Positions 42,715 through 52,494 are shown, numbered from the stretch's first letter. The stretch is DNA of 64,000 nucleotides from Devosia nitrariae (GCF_030160115.1 NZ_BSNS01000003.1:94386-158385), one strand, 5' to 3'. Program-made: numbers and translations. The notes: generated by a model not told the origin, from the letters alone.

Positions 42715-43938
42715 ATGAGACGAGTCGTCGTAACCGGCATAGGGATCATATCCTCGATCGGCAACAACGTGGCCGAGGTCATTGAAAGCCTCAAGGCCGC
42801 CAAGTCCGGCATTGCCTTTGCCAAGGACTATGCCGACCTCAATTTCCGCTGCCAGGTGCACGGAGCCATCAACCTCGACCCGTTCGAGGTTCTGGAGCGG
42901 CGCGTCACCCGCTTCATGGGCAAGGGGGCGGCCTGGAACTACATCGCCATGCAACAGGCGATCGTCGATGCCGGCCTCGAAGAGGCCGAGATCTCACATC
43001 CGCGCACCGGCATCGTCATGGGTTCGGGGGGAGCCTCGACCCGCACCATCGTCGAGGCCGCGGACGTGACGCGCGAGAAGGGCCCCAAGCGCATCGGACC
43101 ACTCGCCGTGCCCAAGGCCATGGGCTCGACCGCCTCGGCCACCCTCGCCACCACGTTCGGCATCAAAGGGGTCAACTACACCATCACCGCAGCCTGCGCG
43201 ACTTCGAAGCACTGCATCGGCAATGCCTATGAGCAGATCCAGCTCGGCAAGCAGGATATCGTCTTTGCCGGCGGCCACGAGGATCTCGACTGGACGCTCT
43301 CGAACCTCTTCGATGCCATGGGCGCCATGTCCACCCGGTTCAACGATACGCCGGCCACCGCCTCGCGGCCCTATGACGCGGACCGCGACGGCTTCGTGAT
43401 CTCGGGGGGCGCGGGTGTGCTGGTGCTCGAGGAGCTGGAGCACGCCAAGGCCCGCGGAGCCCGGATCTGGGCCGAAGTCGTGGGTTATGGGGCAACGTCG
43501 GACGGGCTCGACATGGTCGCGCCCTCGGGCGAAGGCGCCGAGCGCTGCATGCGCATGGCGCTCGAGAACGTCAAGCAGCCCGTCGACTACATCAATCCGC
43601 ACGCGACCTCGACCCCGGTCGGGGACCTCAAGGAAATCGAGGCTATTCGCGCCGTCTTCGGCAATGAGGACAAGTGCCCGCCGATCTCGGCGACCAAGGC
43701 GTTGACCGGCCACTCCCAGGGCGCCACCGGTGTCCATGAGTCGATCTATTCGATCCTGATGATGCGCGAACGCTTCATTGCCGAGAGCGCCCATATCGAA
43801 AACCTCGACCCGGCCTTCGCCGACATGCCGATCTTGCGTCAACGACGCGACAACGTGGATCTGGGCGTTGTGCTCTCCAACTCCTTCGGGTTCGGGGGCA
43901 CCAATGCGGCGCTGGTGTTCAGGCATCCCGACGCGTGA
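42715..43938 (+). CDS. fabB: 3-oxoacyl-ACP synthase I FabB
   Basis: A 407-residue ketosynthase: catalytic Cys in [16 protein letters not shown], His in [12 protein letters not shown] and His in [13 protein letters not shown], with the C-terminal [15 protein letters not shown]. It extends the cis-3-decenoyl-ACP made by FabA. The start [10 protein letters not shown] matches the family and follows an AGGTCAAG site. The third gene of the usual rhizobial fabA-fabB-fabI set is not here; a minus-strand gene follows directly after the stop. Confidence 0.96.
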   Translation: MRRVVVTGIGIISSIGNNVAEVIESLKAAKSGIAFAKDYADLNFRCQVHGAINLDPFEVLERRVTRFMGKGAAWNYIAMQQAIVDAGLEEAEISHPRTGIVMGSGGASTRTIVEAADVTREKGPKRIGPLAVPKAMGSTASATLATTFGIKGVNYTITAACATSKHCIGNAYEQIQLGKQDIVFAGGHEDLDWTLSNLFDAMGAMSTRFNDTPATASRPYDADRDGFVISGGAGVLVLEELEHAKARGARIWAEVVGYGATSDGLDMVAPSGEGAERCMRMALENVKQPVDYINPHATSTPVGDLKEIEAIRAVFGNEDKCPPISATKALTGHSQGATGVHESIYSILMMRERFIAESAHIENLDPAFADMPILRQRRDNVDLGVVLSNSFGFGGTNAALVFRHPDA

Positions 43939-43942
43939 TCTG

Positions 43943-44446
43943 TCAGCGCGGGGTTGCAAGCATCCAGTCGCCATAGGGCTGGTCGATGATCATTCGCCAG
44001 TTGCCATCCGACTGACGGCGCAGCACGGCTATAGACAATCCCCGGTCGGTGAGCGGGGTCCCGTCGGGCGCGGTGCCCTCCATTGTCCATGGCGCCAGAT
44101 GCAGGGCGATGTCGCCGGCTTCGACAACCTGTTCGTCAAGGAACCGGAATTGAGGCGCGATGGCGGCGAGATCGGCGAAGAACGCGCTGAGATCGGTGCG
44201 ACCGCTGACGGGCTCCTCAGGCCTGCCCATCACTACGGCCCCCTCCTCGTACGTTGCAAGGACACCCTCGACATCGGCGCGGGACAGAGCGTCTGCCATC
44301 GTTTCGATGGTCGCGAGGATCAGGGCGTGGCTGTGAATTTCGCGGTCCTGAGCTGAAGTGGGTATGACGGTGCAGGTGCACGCCAAGGCGAATAGGCCCA
44401 GGCCAATGGTTGCTGAATACATGATGGCGATCTCCGATGGTGACAT
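43943..44446 (-). CDS. SnoaL/DUF4440-like protein with signal peptide
   Basis: A 167-residue protein. The N-terminus (IAIMYSATIGLGLFALACTCTVIPTSAQ) is a signal peptide; an internal ATG (MYSATIGLG, codon 9) is a better start by signal-peptide shape. The mature part is an NTF2-like fold: ATIETMADALSRADVEGVLATYEEGAVVMG, RTDLSAFFADLAAI, and GNWRMIIDQPYGDWM. Such domains bind or convert small molecules; the role here is unknown. It converges on fabB with 4 bp between stops. Confidence 0.78.
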   Translation of the reverse strand: MSPSEIAIMYSATIGLGLFALACTCTVIPTSAQDREIHSHALILATIETMADALSRADVEGVLATYEEGAVVMGRPEEPVSGRTDLSAFFADLAAIAPQFRFLDEQVVEAGDIALHLAPWTMEGTAPDGTPLTDRGLSIAVLRRQSDGNWRMIIDQPYGDWMLATPR

Positions 44447-44485
44447 CGACCGATTAGCACTGGGCCATGTCAGAAAACGGCAGTG

Positions 44486-45175
44486 TCAGTCGCCTGTCAG
44501 CCCGTCCTCCACGCGCCATTGCCGCATCAGCTCCTGCCGACGCGCTGGATAGCGTTCGCGGGTAAAGTGGACCGGCCCGATGCGGTCGGTTCGGAAGTGT
44601 CTGATACCGCCGCGCAGCTCGCACCAGGCCCCGATTAGCCGCACGGAATCGAAGTAGCCGATCATGAACGGCCATATTCGGCGGTTTGTGCTTTGGCCGG
44701 TCTCGCCGCGGTAAACGATCTCAATCACGTGGTGATCGCGGATGGCAGCACGAACCGCGCCCAGGTCAACGGCGTCGGGCAATGGATGTGCAGGTGGACC
44801 GGCAAGCGATGTGCTCGACATCATAGTCCGGGCCTTCTCGGGCGGCAGAACGGCCTCTATCTTGGCGCGCAGGTTCGCTGCAGAGGCCGCGAGGCCCGGA
44901 TCCGCCCGGTCATGCACCCAGTCGAGCCCGAGGCAAAGCGCGTCGATCTCGTCGCTCGTCAGCATGAGCGGCGGCAATACGAAACCGGGCTGCAGCACAT
45001 AACCGAGCCCTGGCGCACCATCGATAGCCGCACCCTGCGCCCGCAATGAATCGAGATCACGATAGAGCGTGCGGATGCTGATGCCGAGCTCTCGCGCAAG
45101 CGCCGGACCGCTCACCGGTCGTCGATGGCGTCGCAGTAATTCGAGCAGGGCCAGCAGCCGCTCCGCCCGGGACAT
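44486..45175 (-). CDS. HTH/WYL-domain transcriptional regulator (YafY type)
   Basis: A 229-residue regulator: the N-terminal HTH is MSRAERLLALLELLRRHRRPVSGPALARELGISIRTLYRDLDSLRAQG (residues 1-50), and the C-terminal WYL-like domain includes RRIWPFMIGYFDSVRLIGAWCELRGGIRHFRTDRI. WYL proteins sense nucleotides or nucleic acid fragments in some cases, but the ligand here is unknown. Its ATG overlaps the moeB stop (TGATG), so it is co-translated with moeB and possibly acts locally. Confidence 0.88.
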   Translation of the reverse strand: MSRAERLLALLELLRRHRRPVSGPALARELGISIRTLYRDLDSLRAQGAAIDGAPGLGYVLQPGFVLPPLMLTSDEIDALCLGLDWVHDRADPGLAASAANLRAKIEAVLPPEKARTMMSSTSLAGPPAHPLPDAVDLGAVRAAIRDHHVIEIVYRGETGQSTNRRIWPFMIGYFDSVRLIGAWCELRGGIRHFRTDRIGPVHFTRERYPARRQELMRQWRVEDGLTGD

Positions 45176-45927
45176 CAGCCGGCCCCATCCCCGAACGCGA
45201 TCTCGCTGAACCGCGCCGTCTTGCCGTCATAAACCAACAATCGGCCGATCAGTGGATCGCCGAGGCCGGCGATCAGCTTGACAGCCTCCATTGCCATCAG
45301 CGCACCGATCACGCCGGTCAACGGCCCAAGGATGCCCGTCGCCTCGCACGTCGGCAGGTCGTCGTCGTCGATGCCATCGGGATAGAGGTCGGCAAAGCGC
45401 GGACCCGGCGTACCGTCGGCGCGTTCAAGGTGAGGGGCAAAGACCGTCACGTGTCCGTCGAACATCGATACCGCACCTGAAACCAGCAGAATCCCCGCGG
45501 CCTCGCACGCCTCCGCCACGGCCTTGCGGGTGGCGAAATTGTCGGTACCGTCGAGGACCAGATCATAGCCGCCAACGATCGTGGCGGCGTTGCCGGCATC
45601 GACCTTGAGGTCGTGGACCCTCAGATCGACGTGCGAGTTGAGGGCAGCGGCAAAGCCGGCCGCGCTTTCCGCCTTGCCCGCCCCGACGGCATCGGCCCTG
45701 TGGATCACCTGTCGCTGCAGGTTGGAGAGCGCGACGCGATCGTTGTCGGCGATGCCGAGCGTGCCAACGCCGGCCGCGGCAAGATAGGCGATGGCGGGGC
45801 TGCCCAGCCCTCCGGCGCCAACGATCAGCACTCGCGACGCCTTCAATGCCTGCTGGCCCGGCCCTCCGAAGCCCTTGAGCACCAGGTGCCGGGCATAGCG
45901 GCGGGTTTCTTCTGGCGAGAATGCCAT
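45175..45927 (-). CDS. moeB: MoeB/ThiF-family adenylyltransferase
   Basis: A 250-residue E1-like enzyme: VLIVGAGGLGSPAIAYLAAAGVG is the ATP site, LSNLQRQVIH and DGTDNFATRKAVAEAC are the usual family motifs, and DLPTCEATGILGPLTGVIGALMA holds the catalytic-region Cys. It activates the C-terminal Gly of a sulfur carrier (MoaD for molybdopterin or ThiS for thiazole). No rhodanese domain. The start MAFSPEETRRYARHL is family-like; the longer frame overlaps the DUF2259 gene. Genuine MoeB versus ThiF is not settled. Confidence 0.87.
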   Translation of the reverse strand: MAFSPEETRRYARHLVLKGFGGPGQQALKASRVLIVGAGGLGSPAIAYLAAAGVGTLGIADNDRVALSNLQRQVIHRADAVGAGKAESAAGFAAALNSHVDLRVHDLKVDAGNAATIVGGYDLVLDGTDNFATRKAVAEACEAAGILLVSGAVSMFDGHVTVFAPHLERADGTPGPRFADLYPDGIDDDDLPTCEATGILGPLTGVIGALMAMEAVKLIAGLGDPLIGRLLVYDGKTARFSEIAFGDGAG

Positions 45928-45928
45928 A

Positions 45929-46681
45929 TCAGTGGCCCAGCGGCACAGCGAGGAACCGCCGGTCGGGACCCTCGAAGCCGCCGGGATAGACCGAAAGGAT
46001 GGCGATGACCGCCTCGAGGTCGGGCGCGTCCATCGGCGCGACGATCGCGTGGATGCGATAGTCGAACGGACAGCCGCGCGAGCGGGGTACGCGTTCGTCA
46101 CGGTGGACGAGTCGTTCGCCGTCGGGGCCGGCAAGCGTCAACGCGTATCCGAGCGGAGCCTGCTCAAACCAGTCCTGACAGGGCTCGCCCGCTGGTGCCT
46201 CGAATGTTTCGAGGTCGAGGCGATAAGACTCAATGACCGCGCCCCGTTCGTAGCTCGGCCGCCCGAAGTCGAGCGTCTTGGCCTCGGCATCCATTTCACC
46301 GTCACCGACCAAGGCCCAGACATCCGCTGGCGCTTCAATGGCGGTCAGCGCCGCCTTTGCCTCGGTCCGCGCCTCCCGCCTCGCGTCCGCCAGCCCGGCG
46401 GCTTCGTCCTCGATACGCACGCGCACGGGTGTCCCTGGCGCCCAGCCGTCGGTCTCGACGTCGATCACATAGACATTGGCATAGGGAAACCCGGAGCCGT
46501 CCTGGATGCCGAACTCCTCGAAGGCGAAATAGCGCGCGTCGGGCGAATAACCGATGACGTCGAGAAGCGCCCGGTCGCCCGCGCAGGCGATACCAGCGAA
46601 CCCGACGGTCAGCGCCGCCGCGACACTAGCCCGTGCGATGGCCCGTCGAGCCGAAGCCGCCACTGCCGCGAATCGTTTCAT
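45929..46681 (-). CDS. DUF2259 domain exported protein
   Basis: A 250-residue exported protein: signal sequence [35 protein letters not shown], then [43 protein letters not shown], the DUF2259 pattern. Probably periplasmic, function unknown. Its first 56 bp overlap the end of dut in another frame. No other start codon gives a good signal peptide, so the overlap is probably real. It is followed by moeB after 1 bp. Confidence 0.8.
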   Translation of the reverse strand: MKRFAAVAASARRAIARASVAAALTVGFAGIACAGDRALLDVIGYSPDARYFAFEEFGIQDGSGFPYANVYVIDVETDGWAPGTPVRVRIEDEAAGLADARREARTEAKAALTAIEAPADVWALVGDGEMDAEAKTLDFGRPSYERGAVIESYRLDLETFEAPAGEPCQDWFEQAPLGYALTLAGPDGERLVHRDERVPRSRGCPFDYRIHAIVAPMDAPDLEAVIAILSVYPGGFEGPDRRFLAVPLGH

Positions 46682-47093
46682 CGAGATCAGCCTCCTCCTG
46701 AAAGCGTGCCGCGCTTACCGGCGCCACCACCATCTGGGCGATGCGGTCGCCGCGGCGGATGACGAACGGCTCGTCGCCCAGATTGATGAGGATGACCTTG
46801 ACCTCGCCGCGATAGTCGGCATCGATCGTGCCGGGCGAATTGAGGACCGTCACGCCGTGCCTCGCGGCCAGCCCCGAGCGCGGACGCACCTGCGCCTCGT
46901 AACCAGGGGGCAGCGCGATCGAAAAGCCGCAGGGCACCAGCGCCCGCCGGCCGGGCGCCAGCAACAGGTCTTCCTCAGGCGGCAGCGCCGCGGCGAGGTC
47001 CACCCCGGCTGCATCCGCCGTCTGCCGCTCGGGAAGGGCGAGGCCGCGACCGTGGTCGAGCCAGGAGAGGGCGATGGTCACCTCTTGCGCCAC
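46626..47093 (-). CDS. dut: Deoxyuridine 5'-triphosphate nucleotidohydrolase (dUTPase)
   Basis: A 155-residue trimeric dUTPase with all five motifs: [42 protein letters not shown], and GSGGFGSTG. It converts dUTP to dUMP, keeping uracil out of DNA. In related bacteria it follows ubiB and coaBC; here a lipoprotein gene and no coaBC stand between ubiB and dut. It overlaps the DUF2259 gene by 56 bp. Confidence 0.95.
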   Translation of the reverse strand: MAQEVTIALSWLDHGRGLALPERQTADAAGVDLAAALPPEEDLLLAPGRRALVPCGFSIALPPGYEAQVRPRSGLAARHGVTVLNSPGTIDADYRGEVKVILINLGDEPFVIRRGDRIAQMVVAPVSAARFQEEADLDETIRGSGGFGSTGHRTG

Positions 47094-47095
47094 GG

Positions 47096-47707
47096 CTAGC
47101 GAATCCTGACGACCGCGTAGAGCTCGGCAGGCAGGTCGACGGTGCCGTTGATGATATCAAGGAAGGGGATGACCGTCTCGGCCGCGCCGTCCGCGGCCTT
47201 GCCCATGTTGGTCTCGGTAACGGTACCGCCGGAAACGCGCACGGTGATGGCATGTCCGGTAAAGAAGGCCTGCATCATCTGCTTTGTCTCCTCGTCCATC
47301 TGCTCCTCGGCGCCGATATCTGCGGCCATGTCGCTGGTGTCGAGCGCGACGCGCACGAGCCCCGGCCCCGCTCGCGTGAAGGTCACGCCCGTATCCCCGC
47401 CGTCGCCGAGATCGAGGTCGGCAAAGGCGCCCTCCTCGACGAGCACGCAGGTAGCGCTGCCGTCGGCGTTCTCGGTCAAGTCGCCGTCGGCGCAGAATGA
47501 GTCCGCGTCGGCGGTCTCCTCGCTCTCTTCGCTCATCTTGACCATGGAATAGAAGTCGGCGCCCATCTCCTGGGTCATGGTGGCGCGAGCGGTGGTCTCG
47601 CTCAAGAGCTCGATGTCGACCTTGGCGTCGATGCAGCCGGCAAGGCCGAGGGCGAGCGCCACGATGCCGGCAATCCGCGCCGGCAATCCGAATATACCGA
47701 TGGTCAT
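47096..47707 (-). CDS. Putative lipoprotein of unknown function
   Basis: A 203-residue protein with a lipoprotein signal: [25 protein letters not shown], lipobox LAGC with Cys25. The mature part is acidic and mostly beta-like ([42 protein letters not shown]). I do not recognise the family. Likely anchored to the outer or inner membrane facing the periplasm. It lies 2 bp before dut and is presumably co-transcribed with it. It sits where coaBC is found in relatives. Confidence 0.75.
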   Translation of the reverse strand: MTIGIFGLPARIAGIVALALGLAGCIDAKVDIELLSETTARATMTQEMGADFYSMVKMSEESEETADADSFCADGDLTENADGSATCVLVEEGAFADLDLGDGGDTGVTFTRAGPGLVRVALDTSDMAADIGAEEQMDEETKQMMQAFFTGHAITVRVSGGTVTETNMGKAADGAAETVIPFLDIINGTVDLPAELYAVVRIR

Positions 47708-47819
47708 TGGTTTTGCTGTCTCCCGCTCGCGGCGGATCGGCCGCGTCTGGCCTGCAATCTATTGGCTCGCCCCGATCACGGCAAGCCGGCGTCAGAGACG
47801 CGACGTATCCCACTCTTTG

Positions 47820-47895
47820 CGTTCCCGCGTTTCCAACTGCAAAAGTGGTACCCATCCTGGATCAAGTCCAGGACAGGCTTTGCGCGGAGACGCTA
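47820..47895. repeat. Palindromic intergenic repeat, copy G
   Basis: CGCGTTTCCAACTGCAAAAG starts the left arm of the same family as copies C and E. The right arm is interrupted by a nested hairpin, CCTGG-ATCAAGT-CCAGG, then GCGCGGAGACGCTAG. The last triplet, on the minus strand, is the TAG stop of ubiB. Confidence 0.65.
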
Positions 47896-49419
47896 GGGAA
47901 AGACCAGCCGCCAGATGGCGAGAACCAGGGCGATGAGCCCCAGCCAGGCGAGGCTCATCGTCATCCACGGACGGATGAGCTGCGGCCGGCGGCGGCGCGC
48001 CTCCTGGTCGGCAAGCACCGCCTCGGCCTCCCTGAGGATCACCGGCACCCGGCGCGCTGCATCGGCCAGGGTCCTCAACCCATCGCGCACGTCCTCGATC
48101 CGCCCCAGCGGTCCGGCCTCGCGCCGCACCCAATCGCCGACCACTGGCTCGGCGACCGTCCAGATGTCGAGATCAGGGTCGAGAGCACGTGAGACACCTT
48201 CGACGAGCACCATGGACTTCTGCAATAGCACCAGTTCGGGCCGCGTCTGCATGTCGAAGAGCTCAGTGATGGCAAAGAGCTGGCCGAGGACCCTGGCCAT
48301 CGAGATGTCGCTGGCGGTTCGTCCGTGCAGCGGTTCGCCGATCGAGCGGATAGCCAGGGCGAAGTCGTCGACCGACTGATTGGCGGGCACGTAGCCGATC
48401 TCGAAGTGTCGCTCGGCAACCATGCGGTAGTCGCGGGTGATGAAGCCGTAGAGGATATCGGCAAGGAACCGCCGTTCGGCGCGACTGATGCGTCCCATGA
48501 TGCCGAAGTCGACGGCCATGACGTCGCCGGTCCTGGGATCGGCAAAGAGATTGCCCGGATGCATGTCGGCATGGAAGAAGCCGTCACGGATGGCATGGCG
48601 AAGGAATGACTGCAACAGGTTGCGCGCCAACGCCTTGCGATCGATGCCGGCTGCATCGAGCGCGGCATGGTCGCGGATGGGGATGCCGTCGATCCAGCTC
48701 GTGGTCAGGACATTCTGGCCGGTGTGGTCCCAGCTGACAGCCGGGATGGCAAAGCCTGGATCATCCTTGATGTTGCCGGCGAATTCGGAGATCGAGGCGG
48801 CTTCGAGCCGCAGATCGAGCTCGAGCCTTGCCGAATGATCGAGGGTGCGCACCACATCGATCGGCCGCAGGCGGCGTGTTGCCGGCACGAAGCGCTCGAT
48901 GAAGCGCGCGGCGGTATAGTAGCTCTCGAGGTCGGCGCGGAAGCGCTCGGCGACGCCGGGGCGCAGGAGCTTGACGGCAATCTTGCCGCGGCGCTTCAGG
49001 CGCGCGGCGTGCACCTGCGCGATCGAGGCGGCGGCAATCGGCGGGGTAATGTCGATGAGGTCCGCAGCCTTCTCGCCCAGCGCCTCGGCGAGGATGGCGG
49101 GCACGAGGGCGGCATCGAACGGCTCCATCCTGTCCTGCAGGGCGGCGAGGTCGTTGGCGATCTCGGCGCCGACGATGTCCGGGCGCGTGGCCAGGGTCTG
49201 GCCGAACTTGACGTAGGTAGGCCCCAGGCGATTGAGAGCGCGCGTCAACCGCTCGACCCGTCCGGTACGCCGGACCGAAGGCCGTTCGATAAGCCGGGCG
49301 AAGGCGATGGCGAACCGCAGCGGGCCGGGCAGGGCCGTCACATCAGGAATGGAAAAAGCGCCCTCGCGCGCCAGCACATAGCCGGCGCGGGCGAGGCGGA
49401 AATAGGCGGCGAGACTCAC
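47893..49419 (-). CDS. ubiB: UbiB-family protein kinase-like protein, ubiquinone biosynthesis
   Basis: A 508-residue ADCK/UbiB protein. YVKFGQTLATRPDI is the family's KxGQ-type motif, with PIAAASIAQVHAARLKRRGKIAVKLLRPGV and DGFFHADMHPGNLFADPRTGDVMAVDFGIMG (kinase-like catalytic and metal residues). The last ~25 residues hold the membrane helix (MTMSLAWLGLIALVLAIWRLVF). It is needed for early ubiquinone steps. It follows ubiE by 17 bp. The stop codon coincides with the end of repeat copy G. Confidence 0.95.
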   Translation of the reverse strand: MSLAAYFRLARAGYVLAREGAFSIPDVTALPGPLRFAIAFARLIERPSVRRTGRVERLTRALNRLGPTYVKFGQTLATRPDIVGAEIANDLAALQDRMEPFDAALVPAILAEALGEKAADLIDITPPIAAASIAQVHAARLKRRGKIAVKLLRPGVAERFRADLESYYTAARFIERFVPATRRLRPIDVVRTLDHSARLELDLRLEAASISEFAGNIKDDPGFAIPAVSWDHTGQNVLTTSWIDGIPIRDHAALDAAGIDRKALARNLLQSFLRHAIRDGFFHADMHPGNLFADPRTGDVMAVDFGIMGRISRAERRFLADILYGFITRDYRMVAERHFEIGYVPANQSVDDFALAIRSIGEPLHGRTASDISMARVLGQLFAITELFDMQTRPELVLLQKSMVLVEGVSRALDPDLDIWTVAEPVVGDWVRREAGPLGRIEDVRDGLRTLADAARRVPVILREAEAVLADQEARRRRPQLIRPWMTMSLAWLGLIALVLAIWRLVFP

Positions 49420-49436
49420 CTCGAGCTTCTCATCGG

Positions 49437-50201
49437 CTAGAGCTTCCAGGCGCTGTGGAGGGCAGCGACGCTGCCGGTCATCGCGGTGTGCGTGACGCGC
49501 CGGAAGCCGGCTTTACCGACCAGGCCGCTGAAGGCCTCCGGGGTCGGGAACTTACGAATCGATTCGACGAGGTAGCTATACGGGGCCGCGTCTCCGGTCA
49601 CCACCCGCCCCATGGGCGGGATCACCCGATCTGAAAAGAGCCGGTAGAGTGCGTCGAACCCCGGCACATCCGCCTGCGAGAACTCGAGCACCAGCAGCCG
49701 GCCCCCACGTTTCAGGACTCGGTGCGCCTCGGCCAGCGCCTTGTCGATGCGCGGCACGTTGCGGATGCCGAAGGCGATCGTATAGGCATTGAAGCTCGCG
49801 TCGGCAAACGGCAGTTCCTCGGCATTGGCCTCAACGAAATTCACCTGCGCCGGAAACCGCCAGCTCCTGGCCCGCGCCTCACCAACCTTGAGCATATCGG
49901 CGTTGATGTCGGCCACCGTCACCTGCGCAAAGCCAACCGAGGCGTTGACGATCCGCTCGGCGATGTCGCCGGTGCCGCCAGCCATATCGAGCACCCGATA
50001 ATCGCGGCTGCCGGCCTTGGGCGGGCTGAGCTCGGCGACCAGGGCGTCCTTCCAGAGCCGGTGGACCCCAAAGCTCATCAGGTCGTTCATCAGGTCGTAG
50101 CGTGCGGCGACCTTGTCGAAGACCTCGTTGACAAGGCCCTGCTTGTCCCCGATAGCGACGGTCCTGTCGCCGAAATGCGTCGTCTCTTGGCTCTCGGTCA
50201 T
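49437..50201 (-). CDS. ubiE: Ubiquinone/menaquinone C-methyltransferase UbiE
   Basis: A 254-residue SAM-dependent methyltransferase with the Ubie_methyltran signature: [31 protein letters not shown] (SAM site), and [30 protein letters not shown]. It adds the C-methyl group to demethylubiquinone. First gene of ubiE-ubiB, divergent from mutM across a 98-bp spacer that must hold both promoters. The start [11 protein letters not shown] is chosen as the family start; a 12-codon upstream extension is possible. Confidence 0.95.
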   Translation of the reverse strand: MTESQETTHFGDRTVAIGDKQGLVNEVFDKVAARYDLMNDLMSFGVHRLWKDALVAELSPPKAGSRDYRVLDMAGGTGDIAERIVNASVGFAQVTVADINADMLKVGEARARSWRFPAQVNFVEANAEELPFADASFNAYTIAFGIRNVPRIDKALAEAHRVLKRGGRLLVLEFSQADVPGFDALYRLFSDRVIPPMGRVVTGDAAPYSYLVESIRKFPTPEAFSGLVGKAGFRRVTHTAMTGSVAALHSAWKL

Positions 50202-50299
50202 CCGGAAAGGACCTTGCTGTTGATCGGCGCGCACCATAGCGGCAGAGGCGGCGCTTTTCCAATGCGCAAAGCCGATCAGGGTGAAGGGGTTTTTGTCGC

Positions 50300-51184
50300 A
50301 TGCCGGAATTGCCCGAGGTCGAAACGGTCCGCCGCGGCCTTGCCCCCTATCTCACGGGTGCGCGCATTGCCGCCGTCGCCCTCAACCGGGCCGACCTGCG
50401 CTTCGCCTTCCCTGCCGACCTTGCGACTGCGCTGGTGGGCGAGACCGTCACCGGCGTTGGCCGCCGGGCCAAATACCTGCTCATTGCTCTGTCGAGCGGA
50501 GAAACGGTGCTCAGTCACTTAGGGATGACCGGCGCCTATCGTTTCGCTTTCGGCGGGCCTGCCGAGCCGACGCGCCATCACCGCGTGCCCGGCGGACACG
50601 ACCACATGGTCTGGTCGCTCGTCCATCCCGACCATGGCGCCTTCGACCTTATCTATTCGGACACACGCCGCTTCGGCTTCATAGACCTCCTCTCAGACCC
50701 CGCCGAAAACCCCTATCTTGCCGGCCTTGGCCCGGAGCCCCTTTCCAACGCCTTCGATGCTCCTTATCTCGCCGCCCGTCTTGCCGGCCGCAAAGCGCCG
50801 ATCAAGACGGCCCTGCTCGACCAGCGCATCATTGCCGGGCTCGGCAATATCTATGTGTGCGAGGTGCTCTACCGCGCCCATATCCTGCCGACGGTTCCGG
50901 CCGGCGACCTCGTTGCCGGTGATGGGCGGCCCAAGCCGCCGCTCGAGGATCTGGTGGCGGCGATCCGTGCAGTGCTGGCCGAGGCGATCGCGGCCGGCGG
51001 ATCGACATTGCGCGATTTTCGCGCCGCCGACGGCGAGCGCGGTTATTTCCAGCACAGCTTTACCGTCTACGACCGCGAAGGCGAACCCTGCCTCACGCCC
51101 GGCTGCCGGGGCACCATCGCGCGCATCGTCCAGTCGGGGCGCTCGAGCTTTTTCTGCCCGGTCTGCCAGAAGTCGGCGGAGTAG
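50300..51184 (+). CDS. mutM: Formamidopyrimidine-DNA glycosylase (Fpg/MutM)
   Basis: A 294-residue glycosylase that removes 8-oxoguanine. The catalytic N-terminal Pro2-Glu3 ([14 protein letters not shown]) is intact, [21 protein letters not shown] is the H2TH region, and the C-terminal zinc finger has CLTPGCRG and FFCPVCQ. Divergent from ubiE. Its TAG stop is the first triplet of palindromic repeat copy H. Confidence 0.96.
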   Translation: MPELPEVETVRRGLAPYLTGARIAAVALNRADLRFAFPADLATALVGETVTGVGRRAKYLLIALSSGETVLSHLGMTGAYRFAFGGPAEPTRHHRVPGGHDHMVWSLVHPDHGAFDLIYSDTRRFGFIDLLSDPAENPYLAGLGPEPLSNAFDAPYLAARLAGRKAPIKTALLDQRIIAGLGNIYVCEVLYRAHILPTVPAGDLVAGDGRPKPPLEDLVAAIRAVLAEAIAAGGSTLRDFRAADGERGYFQHSFTVYDREGEPCLTPGCRGTIARIVQSGRSSFFCPVCQKSAE

Positions 51185-51279
51185 AGCGCACGATCTGATT
51201 GAATCAAACTGCGCGCTCAATTTTTTGCCGCGAGATTCTTCGCAAAAACCGGTACCCACTTTTTTGCATCTCGCTCTAG
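51182..51279. repeat. Composite palindromic intergenic repeat, copy H
   Basis: First hairpin TAGAGCGCACGATCTGATT with GAATCAAACTGCGCGCTC; second module CCGCGAGATTCTTCGCAAAA and ACCGGTACCCACTTTTTTGC ending ATCTCGCTCTA. Same subtype as copies A and F. It starts exactly at the mutM stop codon. Confidence 0.8.
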
Positions 51280-51303
51280 GTGCCGGCCGCGGGCCGATTC
51301 CAG

Positions 51304-51332
51304 TTGACGGGGGGGAACCATGGCGGTATAGA
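51304..51332 (+). promoter_or_regulatory. Sigma-70-type promoter of rpsT
   Basis: TTGACG (51304-51309), 17-bp spacer, TATAGA (51327-51332). The start point near 51339 leaves a leader of about 100 bases before the rpsT ATG. The best promoter by eye in the window. Confidence 0.75.
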
Positions 51333-51441
51333 CCCCGCGACTTGGCGGCAGGCAATGCCGCCGCTTTCATTTTGACCCCGGCTGTCTGCCGCGCATGCCA
51401 AAGCGCCTGATCGCCGGATGTACCGCGTCCAGAGGACATTC

Positions 51442-51708
51442 ATGGCCAATACTCCTTCCGCCAAGAAGGCCACCCGCAAGATCGAAGCGCGCACCGCGAT
51501 CAACAAGTCGCGCCGCTCGCGCATCCGCACCTTCATCCGCAAGGTGGAGGAGGCCATCGCTTCGGGCGATCACAAGACCGCTACCGAAGCGCTGCGCACC
51601 GCCGAGCCCGAGATCGCGCGCGCGGCGTCCAAGGGAATCGTCCATGCCAACACGGCCGCCCGCAAGGTGTCGCGCCTGAACCACCGCGTGAAGGCCCTGG
51701 CCGTCTGA
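51442..51708 (+). CDS. rpsT: 30S ribosomal protein S20
   Basis: An 88-residue S20: [38 protein letters not shown] and the C-terminal [22 protein letters not shown]. It binds 16S rRNA in early 30S assembly. The start MANTPSAKK matches the family; an upstream in-frame ATG is eight codons earlier and not family-like. It lies just before dnaA, as in many alphaproteobacteria, and ends with a terminator. Confidence 0.97.
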   Translation: MANTPSAKKATRKIEARTAINKSRRSRIRTFIRKVEEAIASGDHKTATEALRTAEPEIARAASKGIVHANTAARKVSRLNHRVKALAV

Positions 51709-51755
51709 GCCGAGCCGGCGCCCCACGGGGGGCGTAAGATGCGAACGACGAAATC

Positions 51756-51777
51756 GGGCCCTTCGTGGGCCCTTTTT
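51756..51777 (+). terminator. Intrinsic terminator of rpsT
   Basis: GGGCCC (51756-51761), loop TTCGT, GGGCCC (51767-51772), then TTTTT. Short but G+C-rich stem, well placed 47 bp after the stop codon. Confidence 0.8.
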
Positions 51778-52494
51778 CATGGGCTGAGGCACGCAAAGCT
51801 TTTTCTTGCGCGACAGCTCTGTGACACAAACGCAACGTTTTCTTAACAGCGTTCTTCCGGCTCGGCTCGGGCCGCATTGTGGCGCGTTTACAATGAGATA
51901 AGGGGCGGCTGGGACAACACGTCGCAGGGCCTCATCTACATAATGCGGACCGATCCGGAATAATTTTTTTAACCATCCGCCGCCCCGATGCACTCGAATC
52001 TGCGTTGAGTCACAACCGCTTGGTTCGGGGGCTTTTGCGGCGGTCGTGGGGGTCAGATTTTTGACTACAGAGTCAAGCCCCATTTTCAACGATTCACGTG
52101 TTGCGGGGCCCAAAACCCCACACTAAAATGCCTCCCGTCAGCTCAAGTAGAGCGGGTCGAAAGAGCACGCCAAACTGGGTTGAGTTAGTATCGGGGGCTA
52201 CATTCAGGGGTCAGTCGAGGCGATTCGCCTCGCTGTTTGAATTCAGTCAAGTGTATTCGTCACCCACCGTCTGTTTGTGGGGATGGTGGAATATTGCCGA
52301 TATTGGCAAAGTATTGTCTCTGACCGTTCGGTCAGGTTCAAATAAGGTTCTGGATGGCGAGCGCGGGCCGCAAGGTTTCGCGAAAGGGTGGTGTTGTCCG
52401 CTCTGCCGCCCGGACCTTGCCGGTAACGGCGCATGCACGGGGACTGGGGCGGCCACGCCCGGCAATGAAACGAGAACGAGGCAAGGGATAATCG
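51778..52494 (+). promoter_or_regulatory. dnaA upstream region with a cluster of GANTC sites; no gene
   Basis: No supported gene. It contains an A/T-rich stretch at 51960-51973, an inverted repeat TTGACT-ACAG-AGTCAA (52061-52076), and five CcrM-type GANTC sites: GAATC 51996, GAGTC 52007, GAGTC 52070, GATTC 52091, GATTC 52222. I looked for DnaA boxes (TTATNCACA and its complement) and saw none, so an origin here is not supported. The dnaA promoter must lie here, but I cannot place it with confidence. Confidence 0.6.

Noticed and set aside
51778..52494. Possible replication origin upstream of dnaA
   Set aside because: No DnaA box (TTATNCACA) cluster was found by eye, and in many Rhizobiales oriC is near hemE rather than dnaA.
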